Assembly (NCBI GenBank): GCA_037954665.1
Contig: JBBMOL010000012.1
Coordinates: 7,688,001 to 7,752,000, forward strand
From: Laguncularia racemosa
Lineage: Eukaryota; Streptophyta; Magnoliopsida; Myrtales; Combretaceae
Reading direction: 5' to 3'
Length of the DNA: 64,000 bases
Shown here: in pieces, positions 1 through 11,941 of the stretch
Numbering within the stretch: position 1 is the stretch's first letter
Layout: the number at the start of each line of letters is the position of its first letter
Notes under the pieces: model-generated
The model's database searches: none
Told to the model about the DNA's origin: nothing
The model's input: the letters and a program-made list of their open reading frames with translations, nothing else
Made by a program: the position numbers and the translations under genes

Positions 1-1394
1 TTTATTATCATAGTAGAGCCTCATGGGTCCTTCCCATTTTATTCTTAATTCATCTAGGATTATCTTCAACCAGAGTAATTCACATATTCCCAATTCCATT
101 GATCTAAACTCTGATTTTGCGTTTGATCTTGCTGCCACGTTCTACTTTTTTTACTTCTCCATGTTACAAGATTCCCACCTAGGAGAGTATAGTAACCGGA
201 AATTGATCTTTTGTCGGCCAAAGATCCTGATTCTTGCATAGTATAAGCTTCCAATGTCATGCCTGTGCCTGTTCCTTGCTTAAATAAAATTCCTCTTCCT
301 CGGCTGCCTTTCAAGTATTGTAATACTACTTTGAGGTGTGATACTTTAGGATTGTGCATAAATTGGCTGACCGTGCTAACTGCAAATGCTATATTTGGTC
401 TTGTGTGTGCCAGATATATTAACCTCCCAACAAGCCTTTGGTAGGATCCTCTTATCTACTATGGGATCTTCTAGTGCATTGCATAATCCATGATTGAATT
501 CGATTGGTGTCTCAACCAGTTTACAACCCATCTTCCCTCTTTCTTTCAATTAGTCAAATACGTACTTTTGTTGTGAAATGAAAATTCCTTGCTTTGAATG
601 TGCTACTTCAATGCCTAGGAAGTATTTTAATTTCCCAAGCTCTTTGATGTCAAGCTCTTTCAAGAGACATTGCTTCAAATCGTTCATCTCTTCTTCATCA
701 TTATCTATTACAATGATATCATCTACATAAACCAACAATGCCGTGACTCCCCCACGATTTGAGTGTCTCATGTACAAAGTATGGTCTCTTTGACTTTGAT
801 TGTATCCCTATGAGATCATTACTTCAACAAATCTCTCAAACCAAGCTCGTGGTGATTGTTAGAGCCCATAAAGAGCCTTTTTTAGCTTGCACACCATTCC
901 TCCTTTTGATTCAAATCCAGGAGGAACTTCCATGTAAATTTCCTCTTCTAGATCACCGTGAGGAACACGTTCTTAACAACAAATTGTTGTAAATTTCACC
1001 CAAAATTAGCAATTAAAGACAACAGTATCCGTATTGTGTTCAATTTTGCAACAGGGGCAAATGTTTCAAGATAATTAATGCCATAGGTTTGAGTGTACCA
1101 TTTGGCCACTAATCTCACCTTGTATCTTTCTGCCGAGTTGTTAGCCTTGTATTTTATAGTGAAAAACCATCTGCATTCGACTAGTTTCTTCCTTCTCGAC
1201 AAGTCAACTAACTCCCTTGTCTTGTTCCTCTCAAGGGCTTCCATCTTAGTTTTCATGGCATATTCCCATTTCTTGTCTCTTAATGCCATAGTTAGATTTC
1301 TTGGTGTGGGAATTGTATGGAGATTGGTTACGAAGGCTCTATGGTTTTGGGATATATTTTGATAGGACATGAAGATATATAGAGGATGTTTCAT
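1..1394 (-). pseudogene. Copia reverse transcriptase / RNase H remnant
   Basis: The frame at 996-1394 holds the start of the copia RT domain, including the segment ETFAPVAKLNTIRILLSL. The frame at 550-777 holds the catalytic stretch LLVYVDDIIV (YVDD at 718-729), then FLGIEVAHSKQGIFISQQKY. The frame at 66-359 holds the RNase H part (LKVVLQYLKGSRGRGILF and GYYTLLGGNLVTWRSKK). A weaker continuation, in another frame, reaches base 1 and resembles the segment before the final RNase H aspartate. The three frames are separated by stops and shifts, so no working enzyme is encoded. In an active element this region would copy the RNA into DNA and degrade the template. Confidence 0.88.
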
Positions 1395-1877
1395 GCAAGT
1401 TCTTGTTCCTTTCCTTAGTGTAATTGGTAGGTCTAGGTCTTCAGTACTCGTTTTTTCATGTTTGTCTATTGGTTTAGTTTGTGTGACTCTTTTGATTGAT
1501 TTGGAAGTGGTTGCGGGAATTTGGGCAACGGCATGAATAGGAGATTGTACTTGTATTGGTCAAGAGATTAGTAGTTTCCTCCTGGAATAAACCTGTAGTG
1601 GTGGAATATTATCTTGATTTCCTTCAACTTTCATCCTTTCAATTGATTTGGCTGTGGCTCAATTGATGGGGAAGTGGAGTTCTTAGGAACAAACTTAGAT
1701 TTCTTGAAAGATTCAGATTGTAACAAAGTGGGCTTAGAGACAGTTATGGGGCTAGACTCAGATTGAACATCTTGAACAAAACTAGGATCAAGAAGAAACA
1801 TGTCCTTGTCTTCATTCAAGGTCTCCCCTTGAAGATAAGTGTTTTTGAAAAATGATTCATCTTCGATAAAAGTAACA

Positions 1878-2790
1878 TCATTTGAGACAATTTTTTTTAG
1901 TGAGTGGATGAAAACATTTATAACCCTTTTGTGTGGAGGAATATTCGATAAAAATGCATTGAAGAGCGTGTGGATTCAATTTGCTTTTATTTTGAAAATG
2001 AACATGAACGAACGCAACACACCCAAAGATTCGAGGAATAAGATTGTTTGAAGCAGAGAAGTTTAGGAAAAATTTTGTGAGAATATCGATTGGACTTTTG
2101 AACCTCAGGACACGTTTTGGGAGTCTATTAATAAGATGGGCTGTGGTTAACACGGCTTCATCCCAGTATTGTTTGGGAGCATTCTTGTGAAATAGCAATG
2201 CTCTAGTCACCTTTAGGAGATGGCCATTCTTTTGCTCAGCCACTCTATTTTGTTGTGGAGTGGTAACATGGGGATTTGTAAATGATTACTGTTTTCTGAA
2301 ATGGAGTAAGGATTGGATTGAAATAATTCTTAGCATTGTTTGATCAGAATCTCTTAATTTTTACATCAAACTGATTATTGATCATGTTTTAAAAATTAGG
2401 AGAAATAGTGCTTACATCAGATTTATTTTTCAAGAGGTAAAGCCATGTGACTTGGGTATAATCGTCAATAAGTGAAACAAACCACCTAGCACCAGAAACA
2501 TTTTCAATGGTAGAAGACTCCCGAATATCACTATGAATGAGAGAAAAAGGAATAGATGTTTTTGTATTATTTATTGGAAAGGAAGCATGTTTGTGCTTGG
2601 CAAGTTCACAATCATTATAATGAAGGGCTTCTAAAGCAAGACCCTTAAATAAGGAAGGAAACATCAACTTGAGCAGTCTAAAAGATGGATGACCTAAATG
2701 ATGATGATAAAGCCAAATTTTATTTTGGTTCGATAAAAAAAAAAGATTTTGATATGGGATTTTCAACTCCTGTTATACTGCTTTGTTTTT
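1878..2790 (-). pseudogene. Copia GAG-pre-integrase / integrase remnant
   Basis: The frame 2389-2766 contains the zinc-binding start of integrase (HHHLGHPSFRLLKLMFPSLF, then a C in NDCELAKHKH) and the catalytic-core start with an aspartate in IHSDIRESS and a second in LIDDYTQVTWLYLLKNKSD. The frame 1878-2243 continues with MAEQKNGHLLKVTRALLFH and the conserved stretch INRLPKRVLRFKSP. The two parts are in different frames with roughly 145 bases of degraded sequence between them. The second cysteine of the zinc site is not obvious. The enzyme would have inserted the element into the chromosome; this copy is inactive. Confidence 0.85.
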
Positions 2791-3066
2791 CCAGGAAACA
2801 GAGACCGTCTCTTTGACTAGCATGTCCAAACATCTTCTTCATGTCCAGTGCCTGAAAAACACAATGTGAAGGGAAAAAGGCTACACTACAATTTAAATCT
2901 TTAGTTAATTTTTTAATGGAAATAAGGCTTATAAATAGCTTTGGAACATGGAGGACATTTTTTAGTATAATGTCCTTGTTTATGTAAATATCCCCTTGGC
3001 CAGCTATGGTGGTGATGGATCCATTGGCTATTGTGATTTTTCTATGGACATGTTTCCTAGAATAGC
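2791..3066 (-). pseudogene. Copia protease / linker remnant
   Basis: Translating the minus strand here gives RKITIANGSITTIAGQGDIY, then ILKNVLHVPKLFISLISIKK and a stretch ending in DGLCFLEKQSS. This is the segment that in copia polyproteins follows the aspartic protease active site and leads into GAG-pre-integrase. The active-site DSG-type triad itself is not recognisable, since the sequence above 3066 diverges. The call rests on the order of conserved words and the join to integrase below 2790. Confidence 0.7.
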
Positions 3067-3081
3067 ATGTAGGAATTGTTC

Positions 3082-3261
3082 ATTGTAATTTGAACTTGAT
3101 GTCAAGGTCGTCCTTCCTGTCCTCACTTATCTCCATTACATAGGCAGCAGACAATTGTCCATCCTTGGAAAATTGTAATTTGAACTTGATGTCAAGGTCG
3201 TCCTTCCTGTCCTTGCTTGTCTCCATTACCTAGGCAACAGACAATTGTCCATCCTTGGAAA
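3082..3261. repeat. 90-bp tandem duplication
   Basis: Two copies start at 3082 and 3172, both opening with attgtaatttgaacttgatg, and differ at only a few positions. The period of 90 bases is a multiple of three. The duplication lies at the upper edge of the recognised copia region. Confidence 0.85.
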
Positions 3262-3896
3262 TAGCACTAGTCGCATTCCCTAAGTACTGCCATCTCGTAA
3301 TCCTTTGCTAACTGCTTTGGAGTGGATGTGGGGGTTGTAGTATGGTCTTTTGTGCATGGGTTTAGAAATAGAAAGGATATTGTGAAATAAGTTGGCCTTG
3401 CACTGAAGGAATGTTAGTAGATGCCTAAAACTGAATGCACAAAGTTGCTTTGAAGAAATCTGTGGAAACTCCTGTTCTCTCAATCGCACATTTAGATTTG
3501 ATGCCTTGTCACCATTTACCTATCAAGAAATGAACAACTTTGGTGGATTGTAATAGAAGATTATTTGAATTACAAATTTATAATTATAAGCTGCATTGTT
3601 TGAGTTTTAAGAGTGTCTACTTTCTTATCAAGGTCATCTAGTCCAATGTGTGCTATGTCCACCTCTTCATGATTCTGTCATGTCGTCATTTGTGCACTAG
3701 CTATGCAGAGAGGCTTTGGTCAACATGTTAAAAACTGGCAACAGAGAGCTTTTGGCTTTCCTTTGTTTGGAACCCAAGTTTAGTGTATTGCTGTTGGCTA
3801 TATGCATTTTCATCCTGTGCTCATTAAATTTGTTTGCTATTGTCCTTGTGGCTTGTGTGGAGTTTAATATAATCTAATCTATATTTTTGTTGCCAG
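3262..3896. other. Unassigned stretch between copia remnant and IF-3 exons
   Basis: No domain is recognised on either strand. It probably contains the upper end of the copia element and the 3' part of the IF-3 intron that ends at the acceptor at 3895-3896. A reading frame on the minus strand (3280-3489) has no recognisable family. Confidence 0.5.
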
Positions 3897-5057
3897 ATAC
3901 AACATTGATCAACATGATTATTCTGTCCGTCTAAAATCAGCCCGCAAGTTTTTAACAGATGGGGACAAGGTTTGTTTCCCTCTTGTAATATAAACCCATG
4001 AATTCTTATTTTGATGCTTGCATAATAACACTTCTCATGATTGCAGGTCAAGGTCATTGTGAACTTAAAAGGGCGGGAGAATGAGTTTAGAAATATTGCG
4101 ATAGAGCTTATAAGACGTTTCCAGAATGATGTTGGGGAGGTATTCGTTTATCTATGATCCTCTATGAATAAAATAAGTTACTGGACTCCATACCTGCTTG
4201 TCATTTATATAATCCGGAAGATTTAGAATTTGACTTGTTGAGTTTCATAATGATGACCAGTCATAATACATTACCTCTGTGGTATGCCAAAGAAAACTTT
4301 CTTCAAGACTTATCTCGTTCCAGCGTCAACAACATTGAATGTACCTCTAACCTTTTTGTGAGGGCATTTATTCATAGGCTTGGAAAGTGAGTAAAAACTC
4401 CTTGATCATTTCCCTCTCAAGTCCTGGTAGTTCCAGATACATCCAGAGACTTTGGTCAAGCATTTTAGTTGGAGAGTTTTGTTGTGGTTTCACCAGACTT
4501 AGTATGTCTTCGATCTATCGCTCAATCTGATGTTTAGTTGTATGGTAATCTATGAAGAGCTTCACTTAAATATCCTTTCTTTATTCCAATGCTTTCTGAC
4601 TTGTCATGGGTTATGATTGCTAATTGAAATTAGTGTAGTTTCATGTAAAGTTTTTTTCCATTTGTTGAGCCATTCAGCTTACCCAGTGAAATTTCATAAC
4701 ACTAGTTTTCTGAGATTTTGTGAGCATGCTATAAATGAGCCTTTCAAGGAATATATGCTTTCTATCCTTGACTGACCAACATCATCTAATGGCAATACTT
4801 CATCAAAGCTCTAATGTGAAATTATGGTGCTAAGTATATTCCCAAAATATTTCACCTTTTCTATTCCCTCTCTTCTTTTTCCTTCCAACTAATTCTTGAC
4901 CACTGAAACGCAGCTTGCAACTGAGGAGAGCAAAAACTTCAGGGACAGGAATATATTTATCGTTTTAGTTCCAAATAAGACTGTTCTACAGAAAGGCCAA
5001 GATCCTCCAAAGAAAAGAGATAAATCATCGGCCAATGAAGTCACAGCTAAAATCTGA
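3897..5057 (+). CDS. Translation initiation factor IF-3, organellar type: last three exons
   Basis: Three exons join cleanly: 3897-3969, 4047-4139 and 4914-5057 (stop TGA at 5055-5057). All internal borders are GT/AG. Together they give 102 residues of an IF-3 C-terminal domain. Recognisable pieces are YNIDQHDYSVRLKSARKFL, DGDKVKVIVNLKGRENEF, ELIRRFQNDVGE and RNIFIVLVPNK, followed by a short charged tail. In bacteria and chloroplasts this domain binds the small ribosomal subunit and guards start-codon choice. The reading frame is intact across all three exons, so this may be the end of a live nuclear gene for an organellar factor. The transit peptide, the N-terminal domain and the linker are absent from the window; the copia remnant occupies the space upstream. 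Alternatively this is a 3' fragment of a lost gene. The first base of 3897 completes a codon begun in an upstream exon. Confidence 0.88.
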
Positions 5058-6040
5058 CAGTGAAGGTGCAGATAGAAGTAGTAGAGCTGGGTGTTCTCTC
5101 CTCCTTTCCAAGGTAGGAGATTTTGGAGATTGTGTATAGTATTTAGTGCAACACAGCTTGTATAAGAATTTCAACATTAGCCTTATTGTAAGAAAGCAGC
5201 AATCCATTTTGAAGAGAGAGGAGTTCAACCTAAATTCACCTTTTTTTTTTTAATTTAATTATTATTATTGTTCCTTTCTTAATTTAACATAGATAAGAGC
5301 ACCGTGATAGGGAATATAACAGTGGCAAGGTGGTTATGTTGAGTTGCAATGGTAACATGTCCATCTTTTTCGAGTGTGATGGCAAACTTTCTATGAATTG
5401 GAGATGGTAATATCCTCGTTTTAGCTGAAGCTTGGCATTCCAAAGTCTTCCAGGGACACAGGAAACTTGAGAAAGACCTGCAAGATTTGATTATGGTCAG
5501 AAATTTTACATTTGTTTTTGTTTAGCATTTTTTGTCATAATAGATACCAATAGCTGCTTATGTAAATATGATTCCGGATACTTAAATTTCCACGTTCTTG
5601 CCTGTTTGCAAGAGCTAGAGAATTGGTAAAATGTCAAAAGTCGATGGACATCTCTAACTCTTTAACAATCCTGGATTTGTATTGGTTTGGGAGAGAGAAA
5701 CAAAGAACCATAAACAGGAGTAGACTTACAAGGAAATGTGGGGGTGGTGCTCCTTATACTCCACGACGTATTTCTTTTTTCCTAACAGCATGCTTGGTCT
5801 AAAACTTCAAAAGGGTCAAATATAGTCCAAACATTCATTAAACTAAAACAACAGAGTGCAAACCAAATATGAAGTCCACTAGAAAATCAGTAAATAACAA
5901 ACCCGACAAAACAAAAGACAACCACCAGTGAAGTTAAACCTGGGTCCAAAATTGGGCACGGCCACTCCCCTCTACAACTTATTTAAGTCCCCGTTCAAAA
6001 AATATTTATAATATCAGCAGGGGAAATTAATTAATTAAAA
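5058..6040. other. IF-3 3' UTR and intergenic sequence
   Basis: The 3' UTR of the IF-3 gene should begin at 5058; a poly-T/AT-rich tract lies at about 5240-5270. No further coding sequence is recognised up to 6040. Confidence 0.5.
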
Positions 6041-6041
6041 A

Positions 6042-6560
6042 AAGAAAAAGAATCTTCTTCCTATCTACTCCATTCTTTGCAGGGAGATCTGCAGCCTTGT
6101 TGCCTTTACGAACAATTGCATGAATCCTGCTATTAGTAATTCGCTTCATCCTTTCCCCCAGACAACGAAATAACATGAAACAAATAAGAGATATCAATAT
6201 CATTGCTTGCAATCCAATGAATTGCTTGTGTTTAAGCATCAGGTGGCCACAGCCAACAACATCTAATGCTTCAGTAAGACTTCACAGTTCTGCTTCTAAA
6301 GGGGATATATTCCCAATTCTCCTTGAGAACCCTACAATTATCGATCCCTGGCTATTATGGCAAACTCTTTTTAACAACAAAGTGCCCGCCAATGCACCAC
6401 TCTTATCTTCACTTGATTGATCCATTCCTGGTTGAAATCATTGGGCTTGATGATTTGCCTACTCCTTTCTTTTCAAATCCCCCAGCGCATATACATGAAA
6501 AAGTACATGCCCATTGTCCTGTCTTTTGGAAAGGCTTCACTATTAAAGCTCAAGCCAGTC
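6042..6560 (-). pseudogene. RNase H-like domain remnant of a plant LINE
   Basis: The minus strand reads, over several frames, IGNISPLEAELWSLTEALD (matching the ...AE..AL helix with the catalytic glutamate of plant LINE RNase H domains) and, lower down, RIHAIVRKGNKAADLPAKNG, which fits the family's final motif (R.GN..AD.LA..G with the catalytic aspartate). Stops and shifts break it. It belongs to a different copy from the RNase H fragment at 6917-7147, because the parts overlap in domain content. Confidence 0.65.
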
Positions 6561-6569
6561 CCTAACCAT

Positions 6570-6916
6570 TTCTTGGTCTTTTCTTAAACATTTTATGTTA
6601 TTTACTAATTAGAGGAATGAATTAATTGTATTCAATATTTAATTTTTTTTAATTGCTTGAATATTGGTTTTATCAATCTCTTATATAATATCAAGTTATT
6701 AACCAATGTTACTATTAAATAAATTTAGTGCTACTTATATAAGATCATATGTTAAGCAACTATATTTTCTTAGAAAAAATAAAATATGATTTAATCTATA
6801 AACTAAACCGAAATTTTATGGTTTAGAAAAAATTTGAAATCAAACCGTATAGTTCAGTTTGAAATGATAAAAAACTAAATTGTATTTTTATGGTTTGATT
6901 TGATTCAGAGGAACAA
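6570..6916. repeat. AT-rich tract with tatggtttga motif, possible MITE remnant
   Basis: Very AT-rich. Bases 6835-6905 contain words such as tttatggtttgatttgattc and atagttcagtttg that also occur at 24170-24290. They probably belong to one old hAT-like MITE family. No ends or target duplications are clear. Confidence 0.3.
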
Positions 6917-7147
6917 CTAAAAAAATCCATTCCGTGCCCATCTGTACCAATTAGCACATCCACCGGTGTGAAATTGCTGAAGAGCAAAGTTTTGCTTCCC
7001 AATAGCTTTAATAATTAGACAAATTTGCCAACAATAACAAGTTGCAAACTCTCTTGACGTCTTACAATAATACCCAAACCCCAAACCCACAACTCTTTGA
7101 TAAAACAATGCGTCACAATTGATTTTTACAAAGTCATTGCACAACAA
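6917..7147 (-). pseudogene. LINE RNase H domain start
   Basis: The frame begins VKINCDALFYQ and continues GLGFGYYCKTSREF, matching the first strands of the RNase H domain at the end of plant LINE ORF2, where the D of KINCD is catalytic. It follows the zinc-binding domain in the expected order. The later catalytic residues are missing or degraded. Confidence 0.6.
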
Positions 7148-7468
7148 TAGATGTCAAGATTGGTAAACCGTTGAGTCACTGAATGGCCCTAGTGTCACTG
7201 CTAAGGCTTTAGACTTCATATCACAAAATTCCTCTATGACTCGAGTTACACCTACGATTAGATCAACAAGATTTGAATTCTAGTTCTAATAACAGCCTAC
7301 ATCTTACTTTCCAGGTGAACCAAAATACACAGCAATAACAATAGAAAGGGACAAACTCGTTAGATGTCTCCCGCTTCTAGAGACCAACAAAGAGGAACAA
7401 TGATCAACTGATGTTATTGAATCTTTAATAATGTGTGATCCCAAGAAAGCAAACCAAACCCCTCTAGT

Positions 7469-7869
7469 CTACTCACAAGTGAGCAACAACTGCTCACAAG
7501 TTTCAACTTCGTCATATAATTTCCTTGTAGGAGAAGAAGTAATCTTCCTTTTAAAAGGGTTTTCATAAGTGGGAGGAGCTTTGGTAAAGGACTTCCATAC
7601 TAGATGATGGCATATGGGAAAGCAGTTTGCAATTTCAAGCTCTATTCTAGAGAGATTTGTCAATTAGATGAGAAGATGATATTGCTTAAGTTCACCATCA
7701 TTAACAATGCGGTGGTATGCCAAACGCATTGAAAAGCCTTAATTCGAAGTCGATATTCTCCTATCCATAATTTGGGAAGTGTTGGATAAGAATTTTCATA
7801 ATGGCTTCCAATTTTTTCCCATAGTAAGAAACTCATCGATATTCTTAAGCTCTTAACTATCACCATCAA
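7469..7869 (-). pseudogene. LINE zinc-binding region (zf-RVT type)
   Basis: Two overlapping minus frames together resemble the domain found after the RT in plant LINEs. One has LPKLWIGEYRLRIKAFQCVWHTTAL, resembling the family pattern W...P.KIK.F.W....ALPT. The other ends in the C..LLL.C pattern (ETCEQLLLTCE). The frames are shifted relative to each other, so the copy is dead. Confidence 0.6.
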
Positions 7870-7929
7870 TAATTTAATGAATTTTTACGATTGAACAAGA
7901 TAGAGGTCAATTCGACGAATGCAGTGTAG

Positions 7930-10900
7930 TGCCTTGCCTCCTAAAGCCTATTCATCTCTGTATTAGTGCCCAAGAAATAGTACTCTATGCCTTTCTTGAA
8001 TTGAGAATAAGGCCAAACTGAAACTAAGCATGAATTATATACTACAAAATGTCAATTATTCACACATGTATTTGTAAAATTTAACATATAGATACATAAA
8101 TCTCGTTTCAAATACATTTATTTATTTATTTATTTTTCATACACATTCATATGTATAAAGCCATATTTATTACTTTTATTAAATTGAATATTTCAAAGTC
8201 AATTCTAGAAACTCAATCTTTAAGCGTTGGTATAGTTACTAAACTCATAACAAACGATAGTATAGACAGATCAATATCTAGATTCATGTTAGAGCTCATG
8301 ACAATTAAAGAATAGAAATAAAGGCACATTATATACATATCACACACATCATCAAGTTTGTAGTCACTTATGCAATGATACGCCATGCTAATACACATAA
8401 TATGCACTAGCCAATATCCTAACTCATTTTAAATTGAATAGCACATTAAGGCTTCTTCTTATAATTATGAATGGTGCTCAATGGCTTCTCACTATAAATA
8501 TGAGTAGTCCTTGGTGGCTTTTTATTGTGAATATGCATGACATTCAATGGTTGTAGGATCGTAGGATCCAATTAGAGTGGTATTTCCCCTAGTATGCTAG
8601 AGGTTATCATACTAGACTATTCCTTTGTTTGAAAACCATATAGAGGTTTACCATCGATTTACCAAGGGTTGTTTATTTTGGGCCAGCAAGTGGCTCACTA
8701 AGGGTTTTTAGAAAAACCTTTGGTTAACATGTCACCAGGTTTCTTGAGCTTTCCTAAGCTTGAAACCATTAAGAAAACAATAGAATCTCGAGTCGAATGA
8801 GTCCCTTTAACTGAGCATGCAATTCTATATGCTGTAAAACAAGCTTTCAAAATCCTTCCTTATTTAAAAATTAAGTACATAAAGTATGGTACTTAGGTCT
8901 ATATGCTTCCAAAACTAAACTTGATAGAAATGAGACCCTTAGGTTTATCTTTCAAAATTGAGCTTTCTTAAACTAATCTTGTCAAAATGAGACCATTAGG
9001 TCCATCATTTAAAGCTAAGTTTATGAAAATATGGCCTTCGGCCCTTGTTGTACTATGACATGAATACAATGATGTGAAAATAAAAAGATAGCATCAATCA
9101 AGCACATATTCAATAGGTATGAGTAATAATCTAGTAATTAAGTCAATTAATTAATCATAACAAACATGCACATATAACAGTATCTACTACTAACAAGTCA
9201 AGCCTACCATTGAAGGCATGCTCATATTACTTGTAATTATAGATCTTTAATGAGTTTTATATAGTCAAGCACATGTCTGTCAAGCACGATCCAATACATG
9301 TAATTAAACAAGACACTTCTCATATCAATCCATTTATAGTAAGTGTACTCACTTAACATTTACTACTGTCACTAAGCCATATTTACATCTAAGAGCTTGT
9401 TCCTATTAATTAGTCGTCATATAATCAAATGATGCACAAAGTAATATTAAGGTAACCATTTATCCTTTTGTTGAGTCAAATGATTTACTTAGGTAAAATC
9501 GCAATGACTCTTACTTAATAAGCTAGTGATTGTATAACTTGTGGCCACTAAGTGTAAAACTAAAGATCACATACTTATGACCATCACATTTCATTCAATC
9601 AAATCAAAATACAAGAAATTCATTAGTCAAAATTCAAGTGCCATTTTAATTCAACACTTGATCAAACACTTTGATAGAGCCATGCGAACCACTTAAGTGG
9701 AAACACATTTGACTCTTATAAGCAAGTGATTGTATAAGTCTGGCTACTACGCAACAATCATGAAAGCAAGGGGGCACTTACTTGGTCTATTGTGCTCCCT
9801 TGACAAACTCGTCTACGCTTCTAAACTCTAATGTGCTTTGTCAATGCCCTTAGGATCACCTACTACAAACAACGAGAACTACAATTATTACAAGTTTCGA
9901 ATTTCTATCCGTTATAGCTCTTCCGTTTCTTATCCAAAGTTTGTGTTCTTCATATCATTGTGATGGTTAAGTCGAGATTTACATTGTTGTAAAACCCCTT
10001 AATTAAGCTAAATAACACCATATGCTCAACAAATACTCATTTGTCATGACTTTCCTAATATGTTAGTTCCTCCCACGGGTCTTAATATTACCTTTAGTCC
10101 ATCTAAATAACGCTTAAAATTTCAATTTATTGCATACTAGCTTTATAACCTCACAATAGATAGCAAATTAGCTCAAATAATTCTACAAAAATTTGTATAA
10201 GTAAAAAAAAAAAGAAGACAAATATTAATTCTAGAGATTTTAGAATTCCCTCATTTACTATTTTTATGAAATTACCCTTAAAAGCTTCAAATTAGCTTAA
10301 AAAGGCACAATAATTACTTTTGACACAAACATTGTAACAAAGTTTATTTTCATCATCCATGGACTTTCATAACCAACATATATTTATTTCATTAATTTAG
10401 AGTAACAAAAACTATTTATTTTATTAAATCATAAAAGCTATTTAGGAAAATAAATATAATAAGAAGTTAACCTATAGTTTTTCAAAATCTAACTTTATGA
10501 AAATTTTCTACAAGTATTTAAAAGCTTATACTAAAAAGTTGGACTTGAAACAACATCATTTGAATTTCCAAAAATTCATTTTCTAATTAGTTGAAAGGAC
10601 TTTTTTAAGGATAATATATTTTGACACTTTAAATTAAAAATCTAAAAATATCATGTGATTCTACATATAAAAACACCCTAGAATACCAAAAATCATAGAT
10701 TCTTAAAAAAGGTTTGATATTTTTAGAAAAATACAACAAATTTCTAATGTAATAAGGGTGGTGGCCAACGGTAACACTCTAATGTTCTATGGATCAAGAA
10801 AGTGTGTTAGAAGCTATTACTAGGGGGGTTTATTTCCTTTCAAAAGTCGAGCCTCACAATAGTAGGTTGTTGTTTAGTGGGCGAACTCAAGGGGGGTCGG

Positions 10901-11936
10901 TTGTGTTTGACTTTGGTTTTGATCAATTTCAATGTTTTGCCAAATTGGATCACTTCTTGAGATATTTAAGCAAGTGTTCAAACATTAGAGGGTATTTTAA
11001 ACTTCCATTTAGTGTTTAGAAGTGATGAGTAGGAGTTTCTTTCTCTCTTTCAAGGCTAGAAAAAGCTTGTAGATGCAAGTTGATTTTTAGGTGATTCTTA
11101 AAGATATTTGATTTGAGTTGAAAAGAGTTTTAGAAGGGAAAAAAATATAGAAGAGGAAGAAGAATGAAGTGGATAGTGGAGGAAGAGAGAGACTAAGATT
11201 GGTTGTACTTGAAGAGATTTAAGGGGACATAGCTAGTTATTTCCCTATTTATGGAGATTTATATGTACTTTGAGATTTGGCAAATATTTGAGAGATCTTA
11301 TAGGATTTTTAGGAGATTTTGAGTAGCCAAAGAGAGGCTCATATTGGGAATTTTGGGAGTTTTAAATGAGTTTTGGTCTTGTAGGTATTAAGCTCTCGAT
11401 ATGCCTCATGGGCTTTCAAGAGTTGATGCATAGAAATGGGCTCAAGGCTTTATCTTTATTTTGATTTCCCAACCAAGCTTAAGCAAATCAAATTATGTGT
11501 CTTATTTAATTAAGTTGTGGCTCTTTCTTACTAAGTAGATATGTTAATTAGGTTTCTTCTAAATATCTCTAAATTGCAACATTTTAGAGCTTTATTCTTA
11601 TTTAGGGTTTTGTTAATTTACCATGGTCTTATCCAAAATGTGACTTGAGCCCAAGGGTTACAAAATTTATTAGGCCCTAAACTTGTCTCTTAATTCTCAC
11701 CCATGCGATTGGATTTCATCTATAAAATTTTGGAGTTTCTAGCTGTAGCAATCAACCTAATTTGATCAATTCTTGTTCATCGTTAAATAAAATTCCATAG
11801 TACTTTAAAACTTGAAAATTAACTTCATGAAGTCATTCACTCGAAGTTTTATGACCTCATCATAAAGTCAAATCTAAAAGCTAAGTCACAAACTAAAGGC
11901 CATAAACTCAATTGTTTGAGAGTTTGGGGTATTACA
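7930..11936 (-). mobile_element. LTR-type insertion of 4.0 kb, probably a solo LTR, nested in the LINE
   Basis: On the minus strand the element starts TGTAATACCCC (from 11936), the typical start of Ty3/gypsy LTRs, and ends ...GGCAAGGCA at 7930. It is flanked by identical 5-bp duplications TGTAG at 7925-7929 and 11937-11941. No gag or pol domain, primer site or second LTR was recognised inside. A TATA-like stretch lies on the minus strand near 11265. The simplest reading is a long solo LTR left by recombination; a non-autonomous element with unrecognised internal sequence is the alternative. LINE sequence resumes on both sides. Confidence 0.75.
8450..8549. repeat. 33-bp imperfect tandem repeat, three units
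   Basis: Units start at exactly 8450, 8483 and 8516, each opening with ggctt and sharing the pattern ggcttc...tataaatatgaatg..., with moderate divergence. The repeat lies inside the LTR-type insertion. Confidence 0.7.
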
Positions 11937-11941
11937 TGTAG

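Larger units (their letters stand above)
1..3265 (-). mobile_element. Degenerate Ty1/copia retrotransposon (internal part, truncated by window edge)
   Basis: Reading down the minus strand from about 3.1 kb, the domains come in copia order: protease, GAG-pre-integrase and integrase, reverse transcriptase, RNase H. The order integrase before reverse transcriptase identifies Ty1/copia. Every domain is broken by stops and frameshifts, so the copy is dead. The RNase H end runs to base 1, so the 3' LTR lies outside the window. I could not find the 5' LTR on the 3.3-3.9 kb side. The element is antisense to the IF-3 gene whose surviving exons start at 3897, which makes an intronic insertion likely. 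Confidence 0.85.

Noticed and set aside
7925..8535. Alternative left end of the LTR insertion near the tgtagg word at 8551
   Set aside because: That copy is not followed by TG, whereas TGTAG followed by TG at 7925-7931 gives a consistent end and target duplication.
10789..11019. 76-residue open frame on the plus strand, possible small gene
   Set aside because: It lies antisense within the LTR-type insertion, has no recognisable domain, and shows no exon signals.
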